Source: Hyphomicrobiales bacterium (lineage in GTDB: Bacteria; Pseudomonadota; Alphaproteobacteria; Rhizobiales; Xanthobacteraceae). Taken from it: a stretch of 64,000 nt of DNA. Both the position numbers and the translations under genes were made by a program. Within the stretch, counting starts at the first letter, position 1. Every line of letters starts with the position of its first letter. Shown piece by piece: positions 18,299 through 29,155 of this stretch. The notes under the pieces are model-generated. The model saw only the letters and a program-made list of their open reading frames with translations, was not told the origin of the DNA and searched no databases. Where the stretch lies: NCBI GenBank assembly GCA_017305535.1, contig JAFKKN010000002.1, forward strand, positions 62,001 through 126,000, written 5' to 3'.

Positions 18299-19237
18299 CT
18301 AGCCGAACTGCGCCAGCACGGCCGCGACCACGACCTCCAGCAGCAGGATAGCGAACAAGGCGAACAGATAGACCAGCGAAAAGCCGAATAACTGCCGCGC
18401 GGCACGCAGCGCTGGCGCGCCTTCGCGGCGCCGGTAGACGTTAATGGCGAGCATCAACATCCAGCCGCCCAACACTAGCGACGACACGCCGTAAACCGCA
18501 TCGAAATAGCCCAGCGCCCACGGCGAGGCGGCGACCGCGACCAGCACGATGGTGTAGAGCAGGATTTGCAGACGCGTCGCGTCGGGACCAGCGACCACCG
18601 GCAGCATCGGCACGCCGGCGCGGGCGTAGTCGCCGCTCCGGAACAACGCCAGCGCCCAGAAGTGCGGCGGAGTCCAAAAAAAGATGATGAGGAACAACAG
18701 GATCGGTTCGACAGACAGCGAACCCGTCGCCGCGGCCCACGCCACGACCGGAGGCAACGCTCCGGCAGCTCCGCCGATCACGATGTTCTGCGCGGTCCAG
18801 CGCTTCAGCCACATCGTATAGACGACGGCGTAGAAGAAGATCGTGAATGCAAGCAGCGCCCCCGCAACCCAATTGACGAGGATGCCGAGCGTCACCACCG
18901 AGAAGAACGACAGGATGAGACCGAACGTCAGCGCCTCCTGCGGCGTGACCCGGCCGGTCGGCACCGGACGATTGGAGGTGCGCGACATCAGCGCGTCGAT
19001 ATCGGCGTCGTACCACATGTTGAGCGCGCCGGACGCGCCCGCGCCGACCGCGATGCAGAGAATCGAGGTGATCGCCAGCACCGGGTGCACGTGACCCGGC
19101 GCGATCATGAGTCCGACCAGCGCCGTGAACACCACCAGCGACATCACGCGCGGCTTGAGCAGCGCGATGTAATCGCCAACACCCGCCTCGGAAATGCGGG
19201 GCGGCAGCGCCAACGAGTGATTATCGACAATCGACAA
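18299..19237 (-). CDS. ctaB: protoheme IX farnesyltransferase (heme O synthase)
   Basis: About 312 residues, UbiA-family membrane prenyltransferase that adds a farnesyl group to heme b to give heme o, the precursor of heme a. The catalytic aspartate-rich motif is [15 protein letters not shown] and the second conserved acidic region is [15 protein letters not shown] start at 19237 (giving [14 protein letters not shown], matching how relatives begin) is preferred with GGAAG 11 bases before; a GTG at 19249 is also open. Between ctaD and the CoxF-like gene in the cox operon. Confidence 0.92.
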   Translation of the reverse strand: MSIVDNHSLALPPRISEAGVGDYIALLKPRVMSLVVFTALVGLMIAPGHVHPVLAITSILCIAVGAGASGALNMWYDADIDALMSRTSNRPVPTGRVTPQEALTFGLILSFFSVVTLGILVNWVAGALLAFTIFFYAVVYTMWLKRWTAQNIVIGGAAGALPPVVAWAAATGSLSVEPILLFLIIFFWTPPHFWALALFRSGDYARAGVPMLPVVAGPDATRLQILLYTIVLVAVAASPWALGYFDAVYGVSSLVLGGWMLMLAINVYRRREGAPALRAARQLFGFSLVYLFALFAILLLEVVVAAVLAQFG

Positions 19238-19336
19238 GATCGGTCTCACTTCCGTAACGGCTTTCGCCGGGACATCGCAGCCCGCGGCGAAAGCTTCGAC
19301 AACGGCGCGGCGCGTCGAAACGCGCCGCGATGATGA

Positions 19337-20995
<1,659 letters not shown>

Positions 20996-21040
20996 CTATC
21001 GCCCGCCTCGGCCGATGCGAGCGAAATTCCGTACTGGTTG

Positions 21041-21880
21041 TTACTGTTGTCCCACTTGCGCCACGGCGTAGGCACCCGGGCCCGAGGAGGCAAACTTCTT
21101 CTTGGCAACCTCGAGCCAGGTTGCGAATTCCTGGTCGCTCACGACGCGAACCGCGATCGGCATGAAAGCATGATCCTTGCCGCACAGTTCCGAGCACTGA
21201 CCGTAGAACATGCCGGTCTTGGTGGCCTTGAACCAGGTTTCGTTCAGGCGACCCGGAATAGCGTCGATCTTGATGCCGAAGGCCGGGACCGCGAAGGCGT
21301 GAATGACGTCGGCACCGGTGGTCTGCACCCGGATCACCTTGTTGACCGGCACCACCATCTCGTTGTCGACCGCCAGCAGGCGCGGCTGCTTGTCCTGCGC
21401 CATCAGAGAATCGAACTCGATCTTGCCGTTGTCGGGATAGGAATACGTCCAGTACCACTGCTTGCCGGTGGCCTTGACGGTCAAATCCGCCTTCGGAATG
21501 TCGGTCTGCTCGAACAGCAGGCGGAATGACGGGATCGCGATGCCCACCAGGATCATGACCGGCACGATGGTCCAGATCACTTCGATCAGGGTGTTGTGCG
21601 TTGTCCGCGACGGCACCGGATTCGATTTGGCGTTGAATTTCACCATCACCACGATGAGCAAAATCATCACCAGCACGGTGATCGCGGTGATGATCCAGAG
21701 CAGGAAGGTGTGGAACCACTCGATGTTGTCCATCACCGGGGAGGCGGACTGCTGAAGCGTCATCTCCCAGGGCTTGGGCTGGCCGACATCCGCAAATGCA
21801 ATTCCACCAGCCGCCAGCGCGATTCCGATAATCGCCAATCCCAGCAACTGCCGGCCGATCTTGCCCCTCGACATAGTCAT
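21041..21880 (-). CDS. ctaC: cytochrome c oxidase subunit II
   Basis: About 279 residues. A signal/leader helix, then two transmembrane helices and a periplasmic cupredoxin domain holding the CuA centre: the conserved YGQCSELCGKDHAFMPI near the C-terminus supplies Cys, Cys, His and Met ligands. The electron entry Trp region SYPDNGKIEF upstream is also present. Start at 21880 is chosen because AAGGAG lies 10 bases before; frame is open further up to 21916. First gene of the cox operon. Confidence 0.95.
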   Translation of the reverse strand: MTMSRGKIGRQLLGLAIIGIALAAGGIAFADVGQPKPWEMTLQQSASPVMDNIEWFHTFLLWIITAITVLVMILLIVVMVKFNAKSNPVPSRTTHNTLIEVIWTIVPVMILVGIAIPSFRLLFEQTDIPKADLTVKATGKQWYWTYSYPDNGKIEFDSLMAQDKQPRLLAVDNEMVVPVNKVIRVQTTGADVIHAFAVPAFGIKIDAIPGRLNETWFKATKTGMFYGQCSELCGKDHAFMPIAVRVVSDQEFATWLEVAKKKFASSGPGAYAVAQVGQQ

Positions 21881-22303
21881 GCCGCTCGCGCTCCTTATCA
21901 TAAAACTCAAAAGCATCCGCCGCCCCGGGCGCGTGATGCTGCGCGACGCCCCTTCACGACAAGGACCCCCTGGCCAGATCGTTAGAACGCGTCGAAATCT
22001 TGCCTCTCAAATCATAATTCGCAGGTTCTCGCAATGCAGTAGTAGGGGGTATGTGACGCATTTGAAGGGATTGCCGGTGCGCGGCCAAAATAGCCCCAAA
22101 ATGGGATGTTTTTGCCACTCCGGCCGCAACGGCGCTTGACAGGCGAATTGACGGATGTACCCACGGGCTGGACGTTGCGCCGGAACCTGATTCGTAGGCA
22201 CGGACAACGCATTTTTGGCATCGGCTGCCTTCAAGGCGCCGTCATTGCCGTATCAGTCCAGGGCCGGACAGAAACTGGACAGACATTGAAGGGATCGACC
22301 CCG
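21881..22303. promoter_or_regulatory. 423-base divergent gap between ctaC and the IalB gene
   Basis: Contains the promoter regions for ctaC (minus) and the IalB-family gene (plus). I could not identify a -35/-10 pair good enough to call, nor a riboswitch, repeat or small gene with a family match. Both flanking starts have clear ribosome binding sites. Confidence 0.4.
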
Positions 22304-22876
22304 ATGGGGCCTTCGAACCAGCAAATCAGGCACGAATCGCGTAACCGCCTCTCGACCGCGATCCCGGCGCCCCGGCGGATTGCCGGATGGATTGCCGGCG
22401 CGGCGATGGCGTTTCTGCTGTGTGGCACAGCAGTTCCCGCCCACGCGCAGGGCGCGGTCCGCTCGGTTCACGGCGACTGGCAGATCCGCTGCGACACCCC
22501 GCCCGGCGCCAAGGCCGAGCAATGCGCCCTGATCCAGAGCGTGGTGGCGGAGGATCGCTCCAACGCCGGCCTGACCGTGATCGTACTCAAGACCGCCGAC
22601 CAGAAAAGCAAGCTGATGCGGGTGGTTGCCCCTCTCGGCGTGCTGCTCCCGTCCGGCCTCGGCCTGAAGCTCGACAATGTCGATGTCGGCCGCGCCGGGT
22701 TCGTACGCTGCCTACCCAACGGCTGCGTTGCCGAAGTTGTGATGGATGACAAGCTGTTGGGCCAGATCCGCAACGCCAAGACCGCAACCTTCATCATCTT
22801 CGAGACGCCGGAAGAAGGCATCGGCTTCCCGCTCAGCCTGAACGGGCTGGCCGAGGGCTACGACAAGCTGCCGTAG
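22304..22876 (+). CDS. invasion-associated locus B (IalB) family protein
   Basis: 190-residue exported protein. An N-terminal Arg-rich leader and hydrophobic stretch ending PAHAQGA look like a Sec signal peptide. The mature domain has the IalB pattern: GDWQIRCDTPP, AEQCALIQ and the Cys pair FVRCLPNGC. IalB was described in Bartonella as linked to erythrocyte invasion, but the family is common in non-pathogenic Rhizobiales and the role there is unknown. Start at 22304 is supported by GAAGGGAT 8 bases upstream and by position of the signal peptide. Confidence 0.82.
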   Translation: MGPSNQQIRHESRNRLSTAIPAPRRIAGWIAGAAMAFLLCGTAVPAHAQGAVRSVHGDWQIRCDTPPGAKAEQCALIQSVVAEDRSNAGLTVIVLKTADQKSKLMRVVAPLGVLLPSGLGLKLDNVDVGRAGFVRCLPNGCVAEVVMDDKLLGQIRNAKTATFIIFETPEEGIGFPLSLNGLAEGYDKLP

Positions 22877-23022
22877 ACGACGGCCACGAGGCGAGCAGGA
22901 CGCCAGCGTCCGGTCGGGTTATCGCGATTTAATGGGTTCGCCTTGTCGAGGCTCTCCCCTTCGCGAGCATCCGTGCCTATCTTCGGGATCAAGCCTTCCG
23001 CTCGCCGCCTTTGGAGCCTGCC

Positions 23023-24450
23023 ATGACCGATCTCGTCACCACCTCCCTGCTCGACCGCGCCAAACTCGACCGCGATCGGGTCCGCCACGAGGTGGCGCGT
23101 GGCTTGAGCGGTGCCGACGACGGCGAACTTTTCCTCGAATACAGCCAGACCGAAGCACTGGCCTTCGACAACGGCCGGCTCAAGCAGGCGACCTACGATA
23201 CCGCGCAGGGATTCGGACTGCGTGCCGTCAAGGACGATGCGGTGGGCTACGCCCATTCCTCGGACGTGTCGTTGCCGGCGCTGATTCGCGCCGCCGACGC
23301 GGTGCAGGCGGTGCGCGGCGGCTACCAAGGCAGCTTCGCCGCGGCCCCGCAGCACACCAACGTCCGGCTTTACGGCGACGACAACCCGCTCGACGCGCCC
23401 GGCTTCGAGGCCAAGGTCAAGCTGCTGGCGGAAATCGACGCCTATGTCCGCGACAAGGACCCGCGCGTGCGGCAGGTGTCGGTGAGCCTCGGCGCGACCT
23501 GGCAGGTGATCGAGATCCTGCGCCCTGATGGCGAGAGCTATCGCGACATCCGCCCGCTGGTCCGAGTGAATATCTCCGTCGTCGCAGGTTCGGGCGACCG
23601 ACAGGAAAGCGGCAGCAAGGGCTATGGCGGCCGCGAGGGCTATGCCCGCTTCATCGAAACCAAGGCATGGCGCAATGCCGCCGACGGCGCGCTGCGCGAG
23701 GCCATCGTCAATCTCGATTCCGTCCCGGCACCGGCCGGCGAGATGGATGTTGTGCTCGGCCCCGGCTGGCCCGGCGTGATGCTGCATGAAGCCGTGGGCC
23801 ATGGGCTCGAGGGTGACTTCAACCGCAAGCAGACCTCCGCATTCGCCGGACTGATGGGTCAGCAGGTGGCCGCCAAGGGCGTTACGGTTGTCGACGACGG
23901 CACCATTTCCGCGCGGCGCGGCTCGCTGTCGATCGACGACGAGGGCACGCCGACCAACCGCACCGTGCTGATCGAGGATGGCATTCTGGTCGGCTACATG
24001 CAGGACCGCCAGAACGCCCGGCTGATGAACATGAAGCCGACCGGCAACGGCCGCCGCCAGAGCTACGCGCACGTGCCGATGCCGCGCATGACCAATACCT
24101 ACATGCTCGCGGGCCAGCGCGATCCGGCGGAAATCCTCGCTTCGGTGAAGAACGGCATCTTCGCCGCCAACTTCGGCGGCGGTCAGGTCGACATCACCTC
24201 CGGCAAATACGTGTTCCAGTGCACCGAGGCCTACAAGATCGAGAACGGCAAGCTCGGCGCGCCGCTCAAGGGCGCGATGCTGATCGGCAACGGTCCGACC
24301 GACCTGCACCGCATCACCATGATCGGCAACGATCTCGTGCTCGACGACGGCATCGGCACTTGCGGCAAGCAGGGCCAGGGCGTGCCAGTCGGCGTCGGCC
24401 AGCCGACGTTGCGGATGGATCGCATTACGATCGGAGGCACCGGCGGATGA
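23023..24450 (+). CDS. tldD: metalloprotease TldD
   Basis: 475-residue PmbA/TldD-family peptidase. The zinc motif HEAVGH is in MLHEAVGHGLEGDFNR (near 23785), with downstream GGGQVDITSGKYVFQCTEAYKIENG typical of TldD rather than PmbA. TldD with PmbA (TldE) degrades unfolded peptides and processes antitoxin CcdA and microcin B17; the partner gene is not in this window. GGAG lies 6 bases before the ATG at 23023. Its stop overlaps the start of the following signal peptidase gene (ATGA). Confidence 0.94.
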   Translation: MTDLVTTSLLDRAKLDRDRVRHEVARGLSGADDGELFLEYSQTEALAFDNGRLKQATYDTAQGFGLRAVKDDAVGYAHSSDVSLPALIRAADAVQAVRGGYQGSFAAAPQHTNVRLYGDDNPLDAPGFEAKVKLLAEIDAYVRDKDPRVRQVSVSLGATWQVIEILRPDGESYRDIRPLVRVNISVVAGSGDRQESGSKGYGGREGYARFIETKAWRNAADGALREAIVNLDSVPAPAGEMDVVLGPGWPGVMLHEAVGHGLEGDFNRKQTSAFAGLMGQQVAAKGVTVVDDGTISARRGSLSIDDEGTPTNRTVLIEDGILVGYMQDRQNARLMNMKPTGNGRRQSYAHVPMPRMTNTYMLAGQRDPAEILASVKNGIFAANFGGGQVDITSGKYVFQCTEAYKIENGKLGAPLKGAMLIGNGPTDLHRITMIGNDLVLDDGIGTCGKQGQGVPVGVGQPTLRMDRITIGGTGG

Positions 24451-25217
24451 GCACCGAGACCACCCGCGCCGCAAAGCCACGGCAGAGTTGGCTATCCTCG
24501 ATCAGCCAGATCGCGGCCATCGTGCTGGCCGTGTTCGTCGCTAAAGGCGCGCTGGCCGAGCCTTTTTATGTGCCGTCGGCCTCGATGGAGCCGACGCTAT
24601 TGATCGGCGACGCGTTGCTCGCCTCGAAATTTCCCTACGGCTACAGCGCCGCCTCGCTGCCGATTCACGTGACCATACCGACCACCGAGCGTGTTCTCGG
24701 GCACTTGCCGAAGCGCGGCGATGTCGTCGTCTTCCGCTGGCCCGGCGATACTTCTCAGGTCTGGGTCAAGCGCGTAATCGGCTTGCCCGGTGATCACGTG
24801 CAAATGCGCAATGGTCAGGTCTGGCTCAATGGCGCACCGATTGCGCTCAAGGCCGACGGCCTCGGCGAGGCCGAACAAGACAACGGCTCCAGCGAAATCG
24901 CCCAACGCTACATTGAAACGCTGCCGGGCGGCACGTCGCATCCGATTTTCAAGCTGCGGATGAACGGCACGCTCGACAACACCGCGGAGGTCACCGTACC
25001 GCCGGGCCATCTGTTCGTGATGGGCGACAACCGCGACAACTCCGCCGACAGCCGCGTGCCGGTTGCAGAAGGCGGCGTCGGACTGCTGCCGGTCACCGAT
25101 CTGGTCGGCCGCGTCGATGCGATCGTCGGCTCATGGGACCTCGGCATTCGCAGTCAGCCGGTATGGACCTGGCTGTCAGGCTTCCGTCTGGCGCGATTCT
25201 TCTCGTCGGTGCATTGA
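24447..25217 (+). CDS. lepB: signal peptidase I
   Basis: 256-residue inner membrane serine protease removing Sec/Tat signal peptides. One N-terminal membrane helix, then the catalytic Ser46 in PSASMEPTL and the general-base Lys108 in VWVKRVIGLPGDHV; box E GDNRDNSADSR is at about 193-203. The catalytic dyad is intact. Translationally coupled to tldD. Whether this is the only signal peptidase of the organism cannot be told; a lepB near rnc is usual in this family. Confidence 0.93.
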   Translation: MSTETTRAAKPRQSWLSSISQIAAIVLAVFVAKGALAEPFYVPSASMEPTLLIGDALLASKFPYGYSAASLPIHVTIPTTERVLGHLPKRGDVVVFRWPGDTSQVWVKRVIGLPGDHVQMRNGQVWLNGAPIALKADGLGEAEQDNGSSEIAQRYIETLPGGTSHPIFKLRMNGTLDNTAEVTVPPGHLFVMGDNRDNSADSRVPVAEGGVGLLPVTDLVGRVDAIVGSWDLGIRSQPVWTWLSGFRLARFFSSVH

Positions 25218-25247
25218 CGAGCACACGCGGCGTGGAAACACTGACCC

Positions 25248-25853
25248 ATGCCGATGAACGCCGAGCAATTCCGACAATTGGCGCTCAACTTCACCGCGCT
25301 TGATGTCCTGCTCGACGAAGTGGCGCGGCTCGCCCTGCCCGACGCCTGGATCGTTGCCGGCTGCCTGACGCAAACCGTCTGGAATACGCAGACGGGGCAC
25401 GAGCACGGATACGGCATCGGTGATTATGACGTGTTTTACTTCGACCCGGATCTGTCGTGGGATGCCGAAGATCGCGTCATCGCACGCATGCGTCCGATCT
25501 CGGCGCGATTGGGACTCGCCGTCGAAGTCCGCAATCAGGCACGGGTCCATCTCTGGTACACGGCAAAACATGGAACGCCCTATCCGCCGTTAAGCCGATC
25601 AACCGATGGAATCGATCACTTCCTAACTCGGTGCACTCAGATCGGCATCCGGAGGACGCAGAGCGGCGATCAAATCTATGCGCCCTTCGGCTTCGACGAT
25701 CTTGAGCAGATGATCGTTCGGCCGAATGCCACCGCAAATTTTTCTGCCTCGGCATATGCGGCCAAAGCAGCGCGGTGGAAGACGCTCTGGCCTGAGCTGA
25801 CCGTGCTGCCGCCGGAAGCGATGATCGCGCAGACAGAAAGGCCGATGTCATGA
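25248..25853 (+). CDS. nucleotidyltransferase-like protein (NTP_transf_6 / DUF925)
   Basis: 201 residues. The pattern IVAGCLTQTVWN followed by GIGDYDVFYFDPDLSWDAED matches the NTP_transf_6 family, where the Gly and the Asp-X-Asp act as the nucleotidyltransferase metal site. The central block VEVRNQARVHLWY and GTPYPPLSRSTDGIDHF are also family hallmarks. Substrate unknown. Coupled to the next gene by a 4-base overlap. Confidence 0.8.
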   Translation: MPMNAEQFRQLALNFTALDVLLDEVARLALPDAWIVAGCLTQTVWNTQTGHEHGYGIGDYDVFYFDPDLSWDAEDRVIARMRPISARLGLAVEVRNQARVHLWYTAKHGTPYPPLSRSTDGIDHFLTRCTQIGIRRTQSGDQIYAPFGFDDLEQMIVRPNATANFSASAYAAKAARWKTLWPELTVLPPEAMIAQTERPMS

Positions 25854-26185
25854 CCTTTGACGACGTCCGCAGCATTGCGCTGGCGTGGCCCGAGGTCGCG
25901 GACGGCACCTCCTACGGCACGCCGGCCCTGAAGGTCCGCAAGAAACTGCTTGTGCGTCTCAAGGAAGACGGCGACAGCCTCGCGATGCCTGGTGTGCCGC
26001 CCGACGAGCGCGACATGCTGATGGAGCGGCAGCCGAAGGTATTCTACTTCACCGATCACTATCGCGCTTATCCCATCGTCCTGATTCGCCTGTCGCGGGC
26101 GAAGCGCCCCGCCGTTGAGCCGCTTCTAAAACGACAGTGGCGCGCGCTGGCCTCCAAGACCGCGCAAAAGACCTTTGATCCTTAA
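25850..26185 (+). CDS. MmcQ/YjbR family protein
   Basis: 111 residues of the YjbR/MmcQ fold (CyaY-like, double-psi type), a family described as possible DNA-binding proteins. Hallmarks seen: N-terminal ALAWPEVADGTSYGTPAL, KKLLVRLKEDGDSLAM and the C-terminal LKRQWRALASK. No catalytic residues to assign. Overlaps the nucleotidyltransferase stop, so the two are one operon. Confidence 0.8.
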   Translation: MTFDDVRSIALAWPEVADGTSYGTPALKVRKKLLVRLKEDGDSLAMPGVPPDERDMLMERQPKVFYFTDHYRAYPIVLIRLSRAKRPAVEPLLKRQWRALASKTAQKTFDP

Positions 26186-26190
26186 GCGCC

Positions 26191-26766
26191 CTATCGGACC
26201 ACGCCGGAAATGAATCCGGGCTTGCGGCGTGGCGGCTTGATTTCTTTTTTCAGAAAACAACGCGCCTCATGTCCGGCATAGCCGGGCCGCGCGTAGGTCC
26301 AGGCGCGGCATTTGTTGTCGCCGGTGCAAGCAGCCTGACAATGCTCCTCGCCCGACTTTCCCTTGATCTCGAAGTTGCGATAGTCGCCGCCGCTGCGATC
26401 GGTGGACATCTCGATGCCCTTGATGTGCGGCTCGATCACGCCTGCGCCACGAACCCCTGAAATGCAGCAATCGCTCTGGGTGCGTTGCGGCACGCTGCTT
26501 TTGAGCCAGCAGAAGGCCCCGTCCGCGAGGGTGGGATAGCTGAAAGTCCACGACCGGCAGCGCTTGTCGCGCTCGCAGATCATCGCGCAATCCGCCGGGT
26601 CGCCGGATCGCACCGGCGAACGCAAATAGTCGCCACCGATCCGATCGAAATTCACCTGCGCACGGGCCGGGGATGTCGCATCCACGGACAGCAACGCCAA
26701 CGCCAGCATGACAAACGCCATCGACGTTCTGAAAATTGACGTTCTGAAAATGGAGGCGCCCAACAT
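26191..26766 (-). CDS. secreted PAN/Apple domain protein
   Basis: 191-residue protein with signal peptide (hydrophobic core MAFVMLALALLSVDATS, Ala-Arg-Ala-Gln end) and two PAN/Apple-like domains: the first carries ADCAMICERDKRCRSWTF, the second EEHCQAACTGDNKCRAWTYARPGY and ends EARCFLKKEIKPP. The Cys spacing fits disulfide-bonded PAN modules that bind carbohydrate or protein. The start at 26766 has AAGGGG 6 bases before. A 15-bp in-frame duplication (Ser-Ile-Phe-Arg-Thr twice) lies between the start and the hydrophobic core. Converges with the YjbR gene 5 bases away. Confidence 0.72.
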   Translation of the reverse strand: MLGASIFRTSIFRTSMAFVMLALALLSVDATSPARAQVNFDRIGGDYLRSPVRSGDPADCAMICERDKRCRSWTFSYPTLADGAFCWLKSSVPQRTQSDCCISGVRGAGVIEPHIKGIEMSTDRSGGDYRNFEIKGKSGEEHCQAACTGDNKCRAWTYARPGYAGHEARCFLKKEIKPPRRKPGFISGVVR

Positions 26767-27062
26767 GCCTAACCCCTTTCAGTTCTCAAGCGGACGCAGC
26801 CGGACGCGATTGCCGCCTTTCGTAGTCAATGCACGCAAAGCCAATACGGGAGGTGCGTTCAAACCACTGAAACATTCAAGCCGCCGCGATCCCGGTGGGC
26901 ACCGCAGCAAAAACCATCTAATCGCCATCTTCCTGTACGGCGGATGAACGACGCAGGCATCTCACGACTTGCTGATGAGCAATATGAGGACGCAGCCGCG
27001 CCGGGCGGCGATGCCGAGCCCCGGAGCATCAGCGAATCCCCAGTATCAGCGAGGCCTGGGTG
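26767..27062. other. 296-base gap with no gene
   Basis: Upstream of the PAN protein start and downstream of gshA. I see no conserved small ORF, tRNA or repeat; the GATGC...GCATC hairpin near 27008-27032 at the gshA end is a weak terminator candidate. Confidence 0.3.
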
Positions 27063-28433
27063 TCAGAATGCGTATTCGTCGTAGGCCGGCTCAATCGAGC
27101 CGTTCCAGGCGCCGTGATACTTTTCAAGCATTTCTTCCGCGGGCGACCGACCGGCCTCGACGATCTCGTCCAACGCAATCAGGTGGCGCGTCTCGTCACG
27201 GCCGAGATGATCGACATGGCCGCGCCGACGAAGACCGGCATGGGCCAGCGTCAGGCACTCCTTGGCGATCTCGAACAGATAGCGATCGCGGATACGTGCC
27301 TTGAAGCCGAAGCGCGGGACGTCGTCACGCAAGGCCTGACGTTCGTGGGCATTCCAGTGCTTGGCAATGTCCCACGCCGCATCGAGGCTTGTGTCGTCGT
27401 AAAGCAGCCCGACCCAGAACGCCGGCAGTGACGGCAGACGACCCCACGGCACGCCATCGGCGCCGCGCATTTCAAGATACCGCTTCAGCCGGACCTCGGG
27501 GAAAATGGTCGAGAGATGGTTCGCCCAATCCGACAAGGTCGGGAGTTCGCCAGGCAGCTTCGGATTTTTACCTTCGAAGAAATCCCGGAACGACGTCCCC
27601 GAGACGTCGATATATGTATCGCCGCGTTTGACGAAATACATCGGCACGTCGAGCGCGTAGTCGACCCAGCGCTCAAAACCCATACCGTCCTCGAACGCCC
27701 ATGGCAGCATGCCGGCGCGCGCGTTGTCGGTGTCGCGCCAGATCTCGGAGCGGAAGGACAGGAAGCCGTTCGGCTTGCCCTCGGTGAACGGGGAGTTCGC
27801 GAACAGTGCCGTCGCCACCGGTTGCAGGGCCAGCGAGACGCGCAGTTTCTTCACCATGTCGGCTTCGGAAGAGAAGTCGAGATTGGTCTGCACCGTGCAG
27901 GTCCGGTACATCATGTCGAGGCCGTACTGGCCGACCTTCGGCATATAGTTGGTCATGATCTTGTAGCGGCCCTTCGGCATCGCCGGGATTTGCGCGCGCG
28001 ACCATGACGGCGTCATGCCGAGACCGAGAAAGCGAATGCCGAGCGGCGCGGCGACTTCGCGCACCTGCGCGAGATGCGCCATCAGTTCGGCCTGGGTCTG
28101 ATGCACGGTTTCCAGCGGCGCGCCGGACAATTCGAACTGCCCGCCCGGCTCCAGCGAAATCGCGCCGCCGCCGGTGACATCGTGCAGCCCGATGATGTTG
28201 CCGCGCTCCATGATCGGCTCCCAGCCGAGCAAAAGCCGCATGCCTTCCAGTAACGCGCCGATGCCACGCGGGCCCTCATAAGGCACTGGATGATGCCCAT
28301 TGACGGTGAAGGGTGTCTTCTCGTGCTCGGTACCGATCCGAAATTCGGACTTCGGCTTGATGCCCGCCTCGAACCACGCCACCAACTCGTCGCGCGAACG
28401 CAGCGGCGTCGTATCGGTCTGATCACGCGCCAT
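27063..28433 (-). CDS. gshA: glutamate-cysteine ligase (plant-type)
   Basis: 456 residues, ATP-dependent synthesis of gamma-glutamylcysteine, first step of glutathione synthesis. The GCS2 family blocks are present: IGTEHEKTPF, EPGGQFELSGAP, MPKGRYKIMTNYMP and the C-terminal EMRGADGVPWGRLPSLPAFWVG. Start at 28433 fits the family; the frame extends to 28484. Next to a MarR regulator and a glutathione S-transferase, so the region is a glutathione-linked group. Confidence 0.93.
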   Translation of the reverse strand: MARDQTDTTPLRSRDELVAWFEAGIKPKSEFRIGTEHEKTPFTVNGHHPVPYEGPRGIGALLEGMRLLLGWEPIMERGNIIGLHDVTGGGAISLEPGGQFELSGAPLETVHQTQAELMAHLAQVREVAAPLGIRFLGLGMTPSWSRAQIPAMPKGRYKIMTNYMPKVGQYGLDMMYRTCTVQTNLDFSSEADMVKKLRVSLALQPVATALFANSPFTEGKPNGFLSFRSEIWRDTDNARAGMLPWAFEDGMGFERWVDYALDVPMYFVKRGDTYIDVSGTSFRDFFEGKNPKLPGELPTLSDWANHLSTIFPEVRLKRYLEMRGADGVPWGRLPSLPAFWVGLLYDDTSLDAAWDIAKHWNAHERQALRDDVPRFGFKARIRDRYLFEIAKECLTLAHAGLRRRGHVDHLGRDETRHLIALDEIVEAGRSPAEEMLEKYHGAWNGSIEPAYDEYAF

Positions 28434-28526
28434 GAAAAATCCGGGGAAGAACCGCGACACCTGTGTCCGCGCGGTAAGAGACAAGATCGCGGCCGGATGG
28501 CACGCAACCGGGTGATGCAGTCAAAT

Positions 28527-29024
28527 TCATCGTGTCGCCACCGCGCTGGGAGGAACCGGTGTCGCCTGATCGCAGGAACAGCCCAGCCGATCGAGCAGCC
28601 CGCACAATTTCGCGGCATCGGCATCCGACAACTTCGAACCGACGTGCCGCTCGATGGCCGTCGAATAGGCACTCCACATCCGCTTCTGCAAATCGCGGCC
28701 TGCTTCGGTGATCTCAACGAACAGACCACGCTTGTCCATCTTGCATTCGCGGCGCGCGGCGAGACCTTCCTCGACCAGCCGGTCGATCAGCCGCGACGTC
28801 GAATACTGCGGAATCAGCATCTGCTTTTCGAGTTCGACCGGTCGCAACTCGCCGCCGGGCGCCCGCGACAATTCCAGCAGCGCATCATACCAGGCGAGCG
28901 GCGGGAATCCCGCCTTCTTCAAGTCCTGCTCGACCGCGCCCAGCACCCTCGACTGGATGCGCATCAGTCGTATCCACGCTGCGGTCGCCTCCGTCGATGG
29001 CTTGCGTTTCATCCCTTGGTCCAT
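28527..29024 (-). CDS. MarR family transcriptional regulator
   Basis: 165 residues with the winged-helix MarR fold: the wing hairpin block reads EEGLAARRECKMDKRGLFVEITEAGRDL. The recognition helix segment is MLIPQYSTSRLIDRLVEEGL. It lies between gshA (same strand, 93 bases downstream) and gst (divergent, 131 bases away), so it may regulate glutathione genes or respond to oxidants; no Cys sensor is seen in the sensor region except Cys near the C-terminus (KLCGLLDRLGCSC), a possible redox pair. Confidence 0.85.
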   Translation of the reverse strand: MDQGMKRKPSTEATAAWIRLMRIQSRVLGAVEQDLKKAGFPPLAWYDALLELSRAPGGELRPVELEKQMLIPQYSTSRLIDRLVEEGLAARRECKMDKRGLFVEITEAGRDLQKRMWSAYSTAIERHVGSKLSDADAAKLCGLLDRLGCSCDQATPVPPSAVATR

Positions 29025-29155
29025 GGTGTACTGGTCGGCAAAATATTTCGAGCGGACGCTCTATATATGCAGCTGCATCATTCTTGACTAATCCATGCAG
29101 GCGCATTTAATCAAGCCATCTCACATACCGACAATCCCCAGGGAGGACAATTCCG

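Noticed and set aside
22858-24480. 540-residue frame opposite tldD
   Set aside because: Antisense shadow; tldD has the HExxxH motif and full length.
24447-25217. Plasmid or conjugation peptidase (TraF-like) instead of signal peptidase I
   Set aside because: Has the full LepB boxes including GDNRDNSADSR, and no conjugation genes nearby.
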